A DNA stretch of 50,457 bases from an uncultured Saprospirales bacterium (GTDB taxonomy: Bacteria > Bacteroidota > Bacteroidia > Chitinophagales > Saprospiraceae), in assembly GCA_937926355.1 (NCBI GenBank), contig CALAZP010000222.1, forward strand, positions 1 through 50,457, given 5' to 3'. This document shows positions 1-7,228 of this stretch, piece by piece. Position numbers and translations under genes: made by a program. The notes below the pieces were generated by a model. It had not been told where the DNA came from and ran no database searches. It worked only from the letters and a program-made list of their open reading frames with translations. Numbering within the stretch: position 1 is the first letter of the stretch; every line of letters begins with the position of its first letter.

Positions 1-94
1 AGATTGGGGCTTATTATCAACAAGTTGAGGCTTAATATCAGATTGGGGCTTATTATCAACAAGTTGAGGCTTAATATCAGATTGGGGCTTATTA
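1..94 (-). repeat. 39-bp tandem repeat in the dnaX tau tail
   Basis: Two identical 39-bp units occupy 1-39 and 40-78, and a third copy matches only over its first 16 bases (79-94). In the dnaX frame each unit encodes DIKPQLVDNKPQS, so the reading frame is preserved by copy-number change. Each unit is itself two near-copies of a shorter motif, D-(I/N)-K-P-Q-x. The array touches the window edge, so the total copy number is unknown. It lies in the low-complexity linker that follows the clamp-loader core. Confidence 0.9.
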
Positions 95-1248
95 ACCACC
101 GAGGAAGGGCGTTTTTCTATGCCCGTTTCATTTTTTTTTTCCGGAATTTCGAAATCCCGGTTTACATAGCACATTTTTATCAATGCCAATTCAACATGTA
201 AACGTCTGTTCTTAGCAGCTTTATAACTTAAGTCGCAACTATTTGAAATTTCAATTCCCGACAAAATGAATGATTCAGGAGTGATTTCAGCTTGCTCCTT
301 ATAGCGCTTTTTTAATTGGTCACCCACATCGAGTAAAGGAATAGTTTCAGGAACTTTGGCCATCAATAAATCTCTGAAATGACCTGCCAAACCGTTAATA
401 AACAAATCAGGTTCAAAACCATTCTGAACGACTTCGTCAAAAAGCAAAAGTAGCGCACTTACATCTCCTATCATCATGGATTCTGCCGCCTTAAAAAAAT
501 AGTCGTAGTCCAAAATATTCAATTGTTCGACCGCATCCTTATATAATAGTCGATTACCACCAAAAGCTACCAATCGGTCAAAAATTGACAAGGCATCTCT
601 TAATGCCCCATCAGATTTCTGGGCAATAATATGCAAAGCATCATTTTCCACTTCTATTCCTTCCTGTTGACAAATGCCATTGAGATGCCCTACCATTTTT
701 TCTGGCTCAATTCTCTTGAAATCATAAATCTGACAACGAGAAAGAATAGTGGGTAAAATTTTATGTCGCTCGGTAGTCGCCAAAATAAAAATGGCGTGAG
801 CTGGGGGCTCTTCTAAGGTTTTTAAAAAGGCATTGAAAGCTGATGAAGAAAGCATGTGAACCTCATCTATAATGAATACCTTATACCTACCCTTTTGGGG
901 TTGAAAACGCACTTGTTCTACCAATCCTTTTATGTGATCAACCGTGTTATTGGAAGCTGCATCTAGTTCAATAATATTAAAGGAACTATTGGTGTTAAAT
1001 GACAAACAAGAGTTACATTGATTGCAAGGTTCTTTGTCCTCTCCGGGATTTTCACAGTTAATGACTCGAGCTAAAATTCTGGCGCACGTAGTCTTACCGA
1101 CTCCTCTTGGTCCACAAAATAAAAACGCGTGGGCCAAATGGTTGCTAACTAAGGCCTTTTTTAAAGTTTGAGTAATGTGCTCTTGACCGACTACTTCGTC
1201 AAACCTGACGGGCCTGTATTTTCTCGCAGATACCACATAATTACTCAT
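1..1248 (-). CDS. dnaX: DNA polymerase III subunit gamma/tau (3' end outside window)
   Basis: This is the clamp-loader ATPase that loads the sliding clamp during replication. The protein begins MSNYVVSARKYRP. It then shows Walker A GPRGVGKTT at about residues 45-53, a zinc-binding cysteine set (CARILARVINC followed by CNQCNSC), the DEVHMLS Walker B region and the ATTERHKILPTILSRC sensor/arginine-finger region. Domain III follows with the LHVELALIKM segment typical of Bacteroidota DnaX. The frame is open from 1248 to the left edge, giving 416 codons, so the tau tail is incomplete here. Two oddities lie in the tail: an A10 run on the coding strand (140-131) and 39-bp in-frame repeats (1-78). 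The gene is divergent from nadE, with a good promoter in the 83-bp gap. Identification is firm; only the 3' end is unseen. Confidence 0.97.
   Translation of the reverse strand, partial: MSNYVVSARKYRPVRFDEVVGQEHITQTLKKALVSNHLAHAFLFCGPRGVGKTTCARILARVINCENPGEDKEPCNQCNSCLSFNTNSSFNIIELDAASNNTVDHIKGLVEQVRFQPQKGRYKVFIIDEVHMLSSSAFNAFLKTLEEPPAHAIFILATTERHKILPTILSRCQIYDFKRIEPEKMVGHLNGICQQEGIEVENDALHIIAQKSDGALRDALSIFDRLVAFGGNRLLYKDAVEQLNILDYDYFFKAAESMMIGDVSALLLLFDEVVQNGFEPDLFINGLAGHFRDLLMAKVPETIPLLDVGDQLKKRYKEQAEITPESFILSGIEISNSCDLSYKAAKNRRLHVELALIKMCYVNRDFEIPEKKNETGIEKRPSSVVNKPQSDIKPQLVDNKPQSDIKPQLVDNKPQS
130..160 (-). promoter_or_regulatory. Candidate slippage site in dnaX: hairpin followed by A10
   Basis: On the coding strand a 20-base near-palindrome (160-141, arms CCGGGATT and AATTCCGG around TCGA, with one G-U pair) is followed directly by ten A residues (140-131) and then TGAAACGGGCATAG. 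The normal frame reads E-K-K-N at residues 370-373. One extra A gives an immediate TGA. One fewer A, or two extra, gives TAG after four more codons. The truncated products would be about 373-376 residues, ending just after clamp-loader domain III. Slippage on A runs in dnaX to make gamma is established in Thermus thermophilus (transcriptional), and E. coli uses a ribosomal frameshift. That it happens here is inference. Confidence 0.55.
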
Positions 1249-1272
1249 GCCAATCTAATAAAAGTGATCATT

Positions 1273-1305
1273 CAAATATACGCCTTTAAACATTTAACCA
1301 CCAAA
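1273..1305 (-). promoter_or_regulatory. Promoter of dnaX
   Basis: Reading the minus strand, TTTG (1305-1302) is separated by 21 bases from TATATTTG (1280-1273). This matches the Bacteroidota primary sigma factor consensus, TTTG or TTG about 19-21 bases before TAnnTTTG. The dnaX ATG at 1248 lies 24 bases downstream. The -33 element sits inside the 12-base palindrome ACCAAATTTGGT at 1300-1311. Confidence 0.6.
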
Positions 1306-1331
1306 TTTGGTTTGCCGAGTATCTTTGAGCC

Positions 1332-2969
1332 ATGAAAATATCACTTGCACAACTAGACCCTATTATTGGGGATTTTAAGACCAATAGTCTTAAAATTAAA
1401 AAATGTATTAACGACGCGATTGAACAGGGAGCGGATTTAATTTGCTTCCCTGAACTTGCTACCTGTGGCTATCCTCCACAAGATTTACTTTTGTTTAACG
1501 ATTTTCTAAAAGGCTCCAATGATTTAATACAATCTTTACTCCCTTTATCCCAAAAAATAGGCATAATAATAGGTGCCCCTTTAATTAATAATCATTCAAC
1601 CGGGAAGCCTCTATTCAATGCTGCGTTCTTTTTGCATCAGGGAAGTATTCAAAAAATAATCAAAAAGACTTTATTACCTACCTATGATATATTTGATGAA
1701 AATCGATACTTTGAACCCAATGATAATTGGGAATTAATCTCTTTTAAAAATAAAAAAATAGCCTTAACTATTTGCGAAGATATTTGGAATATTGGGCCGC
1801 AACAACCGCTCTATAAAACAACACCAATGGATCAATTAAATCTACTTGACCCGGATTTAATGATTAACATCAGTGCTTCTCCATTTTCGAAAGACCATCA
1901 TCTAGAAAGGTTAGCTGTATTACAAGCCAATTCGAGAAAATATCAAATCCCCATTTTTTACGTAAATCAGGTAGGAGCACAAACCGATATTTTGTTTGAC
2001 GGAGGCTCCTGTGTTCTCGATGAAAATGGAGAATTAATTGCTGATTTTCCAGCATTCGAAGAGGCTGTAAAAACTTTTGATACAGCGGCATTAGACCAAT
2101 CGAATAAAATTTTTCCCGAAGGGCTTAACCATATGGCTTTTTTGGAAAAGGCACTGATTAATGGAATCAAAGGGTTTTTTGGTAAATTAAACATAAAAAC
2201 TGCCGTTTTAGGGCTTTCCGGAGGAATAGATTCGGCTGTCACTGCTGTTTTAGCTGTTAAAGCCCTGGGAGCACAAAATGTGAGAGCGTTATTAATGCCT
2301 TCCAAATATTCTTCCCACCATTCCGTGGACGATGCAGTGGCGCTAGCACAGAACCTCTCCATCTCATACGATGTCCTACCTATTCGCGATTTAGTTACTG
2401 CTTATGACCAAAACTTAGCAGAACTTTTTGCCAATACTACATTTTCTTTGGCCGAAGAAAATATTCAAGCTCGCATACGCGGTAACCTGTTAATGGCGAT
2501 ATCGAATAAGTTTGGCAACCTATTACTGAATACCAGTAATAAAAGTGAATTGGCAGTAGGATATGGAACCTTATATGGCGATTTATGTGGTGGCCTTTCG
2601 GTTTTAGGAGATGTTTATAAAACAGAAGTTTACCGCCTGGCTAAATGGATGAATCGCCATGAAGAAATCATTCCTGATCATACAATAACCAAACCACCCT
2701 CGGCTGAGTTAAGGCCTGATCAAAAAGATTCTGATTCGCTGCCGCCGTATGAAATTCTTGATCAAATTCTTTTCCATTTCATAGAAAAAGAACAAAGCAC
2801 ATCAGAGATCATTGCTCAAGGATTTGATTGGGAAACTGTCAATCAAATTATTGGTTTGGTCAACCGAAATGAATTTAAAAGGTACCAAACTGCTCCTATT
2901 TTGAGAGTAACTAAAAAATCTTTCGGCAGTGGGAGAAGACTTCCAATCGTAGCTAAATACACCAATTAA
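1332..2969 (+). CDS. nadE: Glutamine-dependent NAD+ synthase
   Basis: This enzyme amidates nicotinic acid adenine dinucleotide to NAD+, using ammonia from glutamine, in the last step of NAD synthesis. It has 545 residues in two domains. The N-terminal nitrilase-type glutaminase shows the Glu-Lys-Cys triad: E41 in CFPELATCGYPPQ, K112 in IKKTLLP and C148 in LTICEDIWN. The C-terminal synthetase has the pyrophosphate-binding motif LGLSGGIDSA near residues 292-301 and the NTSNKSELAVGYGTLYGD motif. The length is normal for the two-domain family. The ATG start gives the expected MKISLAQLDPIIGDF opening. The gene is divergent from dnaX and ends 78 bp before ettA. Confidence 0.97.
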   Translation: MKISLAQLDPIIGDFKTNSLKIKKCINDAIEQGADLICFPELATCGYPPQDLLLFNDFLKGSNDLIQSLLPLSQKIGIIIGAPLINNHSTGKPLFNAAFFLHQGSIQKIIKKTLLPTYDIFDENRYFEPNDNWELISFKNKKIALTICEDIWNIGPQQPLYKTTPMDQLNLLDPDLMINISASPFSKDHHLERLAVLQANSRKYQIPIFYVNQVGAQTDILFDGGSCVLDENGELIADFPAFEEAVKTFDTAALDQSNKIFPEGLNHMAFLEKALINGIKGFFGKLNIKTAVLGLSGGIDSAVTAVLAVKALGAQNVRALLMPSKYSSHHSVDDAVALAQNLSISYDVLPIRDLVTAYDQNLAELFANTTFSLAEENIQARIRGNLLMAISNKFGNLLLNTSNKSELAVGYGTLYGDLCGGLSVLGDVYKTEVYRLAKWMNRHEEIIPDHTITKPPSAELRPDQKDSDSLPPYEILDQILFHFIEKEQSTSEIIAQGFDWETVNQIIGLVNRNEFKRYQTAPILRVTKKSFGSGRRLPIVAKYTN

Positions 2970-2999
2970 AAGGAAAACTATAGAATCAAAATTTTATTA

Positions 3000-3007
3000 T
3001 AAATTTG
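3000..3007 (+). promoter_or_regulatory. -7 box upstream of ettA
   Basis: TAAATTTG matches the Bacteroidota TAnnTTTG box and lies 40 bases before the ettA ATG. No clear TTG element is seen 19-21 bases upstream. The call rests on the -7 box and its position between nadE and ettA. Confidence 0.35.
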
Positions 3008-3047
3008 GTTCAAACTCCTAAATTCATTCAATCCACAACAAAAAATT

Positions 3048-4727
3048 ATGTCTGACAACAAAGTGATTTTCGCCATGGAGGGCGTTTCTAAAACCTTTCC
3101 TCCCAGCAAAAAAGTACTCAACAATATTTGGTTATCCTTTTTCTACGGAGCGAAGATTGGTGTACTCGGCCTTAATGGCTCCGGAAAATCAACTTTGTTA
3201 AAAATTATAGCAGGAGTAGATCAAAACTTTGAGGGTAAAGTAAGTTTCGACAAAAGTTATAAAATTGGATACCTTCAGCAGGAACCTGAATTAGATGAAA
3301 AAAAGACAGTCAAACAAGTTGTTGAAGAAGGCGTTCAAGAAATTGTTGACATGATGCAAGCCTACGAAGACATCAATTTGAAATTAGCCGAGCCTATGGA
3401 TAATGACCAAATGATGGCTTTAATAGAGCAACAGGGAGAATTAATGGAAAAATTGGATCACGCCAATGCTTGGGAATTGGACAACAAACTCAATACGGCC
3501 ATGGAGGCGCTTAGATGTCCCCCCGAAGATGCGTTAATTGGCCCATTATCTGGTGGAGAAAAAAGAAGAGTAGCACTGGCAAGACTTTTACTTTCCAACC
3601 CTGACATTCTTCTTTTGGATGAACCTACCAACCACTTGGACGCAGAATCCGTCCATTGGTTAGAACAATTTTTAAAGAATTTCCCCGGAACCGTTATTGC
3701 AGTTACGCACGATAGATATTTCTTGGATAACGTAGCTGGGTGGATATTAGAATTAGATAGAGGAGAAGGAATTCCTTGGCAGGGTAATTATTCATCTTGG
3801 TTGGAGCAAAAAGCCAAAAGATTAGAGCAAGAAGAAAAATCTGAGAGCAAAAGGCGTAAAACATTACAAAGAGAACTTGAATGGATAAGAATGGCTCCAA
3901 AGGCCAAACAGGCTAAGGGAAAAGCAAGGTTAAACGCTTATGAAAAATTAGCAGATGAGGAGTCAAAAGCTAAAGAGGCCAAATTGGAAATTTTTATCCC
4001 GACGGGACCAAGGCTTGGTGATAAAGTAATCGAAGTTGAGGGGGTATCCAAAGGATTTGGTGATCGTTTGTTGATTGATAATTTAAGTATGTCTGTTCCC
4101 AAAAACGCCATAGTAGGTATCATTGGTCCTAACGGAGTAGGCAAATCAACCCTATTCAGAATGATAATGGGACAAGAGCAGCCAGATAAAGGAAAGATTA
4201 CTCTTGGTGATACGGTCCAATTGGCTTATGTAGATCAGAGTCATAATGAGTTGCAGGACAGTGAAAAAACAGTTTATGATGTTATAAGCGGGGGATTGGA
4301 TTTGATTACTGTGGGTTCTACTTCCGTTAATGCTAGGGCATATCTAAGTAAATTTAATTTCTCTGGTCCCGATCAACAAAAGAAAATTGGAATGTTGTCT
4401 GGAGGGGAAAGGAATAGAGTACATTTGGCTATGACCCTAAAAGAAGGAGGAAACGTTTTATTGCTGGATGAACCTACGAATGATATAGACGTCAATACCT
4501 TGCGAGCTTTAGAAGATGCCCTAGATGATTTTGCTGGTTGTGTAATGGTGATTTCGCACGATAGATGGTTTATCGATAGATTGGCTACCCACATATTGGC
4601 TTTTGAAGATGATGGTTCTTTGGTTTTCTTTGAGGGCAACTATTCTGACTATGAAGAAGCTAAAAAACAACGACTAGGAGACATTACTCCCAAAAGGCCT
4701 AGATTCAAAAATGTAATTAATCGTTAA
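3048..4727 (+). CDS. ettA: Energy-dependent translational throttle protein EttA (ABC-F)
   Basis: This is a cytoplasmic ABC-F ATPase. The E. coli family member binds the ribosomal E site and gates entry of initiation complexes into elongation according to the ATP/ADP ratio. It has 559 residues and two ABC domains. Domain 1 shows Walker A GLNGSGKS (residues 41-48), signature LSGGEKRR and Walker B LLLDEPTNHLD. Domain 2 shows GPNGVGKST, LSGGERNR and LLLDEPTNDID. A basic linker at about residues 255-300 (ESKRRKTLQRELEWIRM onward) is the P-site tRNA interaction motif of the family. There are no membrane segments. The C-terminal TPKRPRFKNVIN tail is typical of EttA. It converges on the thioredoxin-like gene with a 5-bp gap. 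Confidence 0.95.
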   Translation: MSDNKVIFAMEGVSKTFPPSKKVLNNIWLSFFYGAKIGVLGLNGSGKSTLLKIIAGVDQNFEGKVSFDKSYKIGYLQQEPELDEKKTVKQVVEEGVQEIVDMMQAYEDINLKLAEPMDNDQMMALIEQQGELMEKLDHANAWELDNKLNTAMEALRCPPEDALIGPLSGGEKRRVALARLLLSNPDILLLDEPTNHLDAESVHWLEQFLKNFPGTVIAVTHDRYFLDNVAGWILELDRGEGIPWQGNYSSWLEQKAKRLEQEEKSESKRRKTLQRELEWIRMAPKAKQAKGKARLNAYEKLADEESKAKEAKLEIFIPTGPRLGDKVIEVEGVSKGFGDRLLIDNLSMSVPKNAIVGIIGPNGVGKSTLFRMIMGQEQPDKGKITLGDTVQLAYVDQSHNELQDSEKTVYDVISGGLDLITVGSTSVNARAYLSKFNFSGPDQQKKIGMLSGGERNRVHLAMTLKEGGNVLLLDEPTNDIDVNTLRALEDALDDFAGCVMVISHDRWFIDRLATHILAFEDDGSLVFFEGNYSDYEEAKKQRLGDITPKRPRFKNVINR

Positions 4728-4732
4728 CTGAA

Positions 4733-5290
4733 TTATTCTTTCCACTTAATATTACAGCCTCCACTAGGATATTGAACGGAAGTAATCGCTTGTTGTGAAA
4801 GCAGAGCATCTATGGCAGCGCGTAGGTCTTTTCCCGTAAGGGGCTTATCGTTACCAGGTCTTGAATCATCGAGTCTTCCTCGGTAAACTAAAGATTTGTT
4901 TTCGTCAAAAAGAAAAAAATCAGGTGTACATGCTGCATCGTACGATCGCGCTACTTCTTGGGTTTCGTCATATAAATATGGAAAATCATAACCCTCCTTT
5001 AGCGCGTGCTTCTTCATCATTTCTGGACCATCTTGGGGGTATTTATCGGCATCGTTAGAACTAATTCCGATAAAGCCTACGCCTTTGCTCTTATAATCTT
5101 CTACCAACTTAACCAATTCTGGATTGACGTGAATGACATAAGGACAATGATTACATAAAAACATAACCAAAGTCGCTTTATTATTAAACAAATCATCCGC
5201 ATCTAAAATTTTACCGGTTACAGTGTCAACCAATTTAAATTTAGGGGCATGGGTCCCTAAGGATATCATTTTGGATGGCGTGAAAGACAT
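4733..5290 (-). CDS. Thioredoxin-like/AhpC-TSA family protein (PRX-like1 type)
   Basis: This is a predicted thiol-disulfide or peroxiredoxin-like protein of 185 residues with a thioredoxin fold. The sequence shows the LGTHAPKFKLVDTVTG opening of the AhpC/TSA family and a C46-N-H-C49 pair followed by PYV, the hallmark of the PRX-like1 group. GISSNDADKYPQD and CTPDFFLFDENKSLVYRGRLDDSRPG segments follow. There is no signal peptide, so it is probably cytoplasmic. The family is widespread but its physiological substrate is not established, so no gene symbol is given. The start MSFTPSKM fits the usual N-terminus of this group. It is divergent from mnmG. Confidence 0.85.
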   Translation of the reverse strand: MSFTPSKMISLGTHAPKFKLVDTVTGKILDADDLFNNKATLVMFLCNHCPYVIHVNPELVKLVEDYKSKGVGFIGISSNDADKYPQDGPEMMKKHALKEGYDFPYLYDETQEVARSYDAACTPDFFLFDENKSLVYRGRLDDSRPGNDKPLTGKDLRAAIDALLSQQAITSVQYPSGGCNIKWKE

Positions 5291-5335
5291 ATTTTTGCTT
5301 TTTCGCTAAATTAATTTTTATGTTCTCATTATTCG

Positions 5336-5343
5336 TATTTTTG
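5336..5343 (+). promoter_or_regulatory. -7 box upstream of mnmG
   Basis: TATTTTTG matches TAnnTTTG and lies 20 bases before the mnmG ATG in the 73-bp divergent gap. The -33 element is not clear. Confidence 0.45.
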
Positions 5344-5363
5344 CACACATAATTACAAATTAT

Positions 5364-7226
5364 ATGTTTCCCGTATATGACGTTATAGTTGTTGGTGCTG
5401 GTCACGCTGGATGCGAAGCTGCTGTTGCTGCTGCCAATTTGGGTTCCAGGGTATTATTAGCCACAATGAATATGCAAACCATTGCTCAAATGTCGTGCAA
5501 TCCGGCTATGGGAGGAGTAGCAAAAGGGCAAATTGTAAGAGAAATTGATGCTTTAGGAGGGTACTCTGGAATAGTTACTGACCATACACTCATTCAATTT
5601 AGAATGTTAAATCGTTCTAAAGGGCCAGCTATGTGGAGTCCAAGGGCACAAAGTGATCGAATGGAATTTGCAACCAAATGGAGGCAAATGTTAGAGGCAA
5701 ACCCCAATATTGATTTTTGGCAGGAGATGATTACGGGTTTAATGATTAAAAACAATCGAGTCCAGGGTGTTTACACCAGTTTAGGCCTAGAAATTCCAGG
5801 AAAATCGGTCGTTTTGACCAATGGCACTTTTTTAAATGGAATCATTCATATTGGAGAAAAAAAACTAGGTGGGGGAAGAGCTGGAGAGAGAGCTTCCAAG
5901 GGAATTACTGAACAGTTAATTGAGTTGGGGTTTGAATCTGGAAGAATGAAAACAGGAACTCCTCCAAGAATAGATGGGAGGACCATTGATTATCAGAAAT
6001 TAGAGGAACAGCCTGGAGATGAAATTCCTGGAAAGTTTTCTTACACGGATACCCCTACGGTAAAGAATCAGATTCCATGTCACATTGCATATACCAGTAA
6101 TGAAGTACACGAAACCCTTAAAGAGGGTTTTGACCGCTCACCTATGTTTGCCGGAAGAATTCAAGGGCTTGGGCCTAGATATTGCCCTTCTATAGAAGAC
6201 AAAATTGAAAGATTTTCCGATAGAGACAGGCACCAGTTATTTGTAGAACCTGAAGGCCGAAATACTTGCGAAGTTTATGTAAATGGATTCTCATCCTCGC
6301 TTCCAGAAGACGTTCAATTTAAAGCCATTAGGAAAGTTGTTGGTTTTGAAAATGCCAAAATGTTCAGACCAGGATATGCTATAGAATACGATTTTTTTCC
6401 ACCTACTCAACTTAAAACCAGTTTGGAAACCAAGCTGGTTAGCGGCCTTTATTTTGCTGGTCAAATTAATGGTACTACCGGATATGAAGAAGCTGCGGGA
6501 CAAGGTTATATCGCAGGTTTAAATGCCCATTTAAAAATCAATAATTTAGATCCTTTTGTTTTAGGTCGGTCTGATGCATATATAGGTGTTTTAATAGATG
6601 ATTTAGTACATAAGGGTACTAAAGAACCCTACCGAATGTTTACCTCCAGAGCAGAATACCGAATTCTATTGCGTCAGGATAATGCGGATATTCGATTAAC
6701 CCCTTTAGCTCAAAAAATTGGAGTTAAAGGGGTGGACATTCGTATGGAACGGGTAAAGGAAAAAATAAACGCCGCTAGTGAAATTGAGAAATTTTTTCAT
6801 CAATATAGTGTTGCTCCCGACCTAATTAATGGTTACTTAGCTCAAATCCGTTCTGCACCAATAAAGCAAAAAGTTAAACTTCACAGTATTTTAGTAAGAC
6901 CACATGTGTATATGGACGCTCTTGTGGAAGCCCTTCCAGAAGTATCTGATTTTCTAAAGTCTTACCCCAAATCATACGCAGAATTGGCTGAAATCAATAT
7001 GAAGTATGACGGTTACATAAAAAAGGAAAATGAAATGGTTGACAAAATGGCCAAGTTAGAAAAGGTAAAACTCCATATTCCAGATTATCACCAACTGCAA
7101 TCTCTTTCCGCAGAAGCGAGAGAAAAATTAACCCAAATTCAACCTGAGACTATTGGTCAGGCTAGCAGAATAAGTGGAGTTTCTCCAGCAGATATATCAG
7201 TTTTATTAGTACACCTGGGTAGATAA
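5364..7226 (+). CDS. mnmG: tRNA uridine 5-carboxymethylaminomethyl modification enzyme MnmG
   Basis: With MnmE, this FAD enzyme installs the cmnm5 group on U34 of tRNAs reading split codon boxes. It has 620 residues, normal for the family. The dinucleotide-binding motif V-G11-A-G-H-A-G16-C is at the N-terminus. Conserved signatures include SCNPAMGGVAKG, the PS1-type GRMKTGTPPRIDGRT, and INGTTGYEEAAGQG near residue 370. The C-terminal helical domain that contacts MnmE ends in the EARKL/ISGVSPADI-type segment. The PBP1A start follows the stop by two bases, so the two genes are probably co-transcribed although functionally unrelated. Confidence 0.97.
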   Translation: MFPVYDVIVVGAGHAGCEAAVAAANLGSRVLLATMNMQTIAQMSCNPAMGGVAKGQIVREIDALGGYSGIVTDHTLIQFRMLNRSKGPAMWSPRAQSDRMEFATKWRQMLEANPNIDFWQEMITGLMIKNNRVQGVYTSLGLEIPGKSVVLTNGTFLNGIIHIGEKKLGGGRAGERASKGITEQLIELGFESGRMKTGTPPRIDGRTIDYQKLEEQPGDEIPGKFSYTDTPTVKNQIPCHIAYTSNEVHETLKEGFDRSPMFAGRIQGLGPRYCPSIEDKIERFSDRDRHQLFVEPEGRNTCEVYVNGFSSSLPEDVQFKAIRKVVGFENAKMFRPGYAIEYDFFPPTQLKTSLETKLVSGLYFAGQINGTTGYEEAAGQGYIAGLNAHLKINNLDPFVLGRSDAYIGVLIDDLVHKGTKEPYRMFTSRAEYRILLRQDNADIRLTPLAQKIGVKGVDIRMERVKEKINAASEIEKFFHQYSVAPDLINGYLAQIRSAPIKQKVKLHSILVRPHVYMDALVEALPEVSDFLKSYPKSYAELAEINMKYDGYIKKENEMVDKMAKLEKVKLHIPDYHQLQSLSAEAREKLTQIQPETIGQASRISGVSPADISVLLVHLGR

Positions 7227-7228
7227 AT

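Noticed and set aside
131..160. Hairpin next to a homopolymer run read as a terminator
   Set aside because: On the dnaX coding strand the hairpin is followed by A, not T, and on the other strand the T run comes before the hairpin. Neither fits an intrinsic terminator, and the dnaX frame continues through it.
4..201. Plus-strand open frame made of repeated GLIINKLRLNIR units
   Set aside because: It is the antisense shadow of the dnaX repeat. The minus-strand frame is continuous with the conserved DnaX protein.
1320..1327. TATCTTTG upstream of nadE as its promoter
   Set aside because: The box ends only four bases before the ATG, so the transcript would start inside the gene, and no -33 element is spaced correctly. 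The nadE promoter remains unassigned.
1967..2362. 131-residue minus-strand frame inside nadE
   Set aside because: It lies wholly antisense to a conserved enzyme, has serine/alanine-rich low-information sequence and resembles no family.
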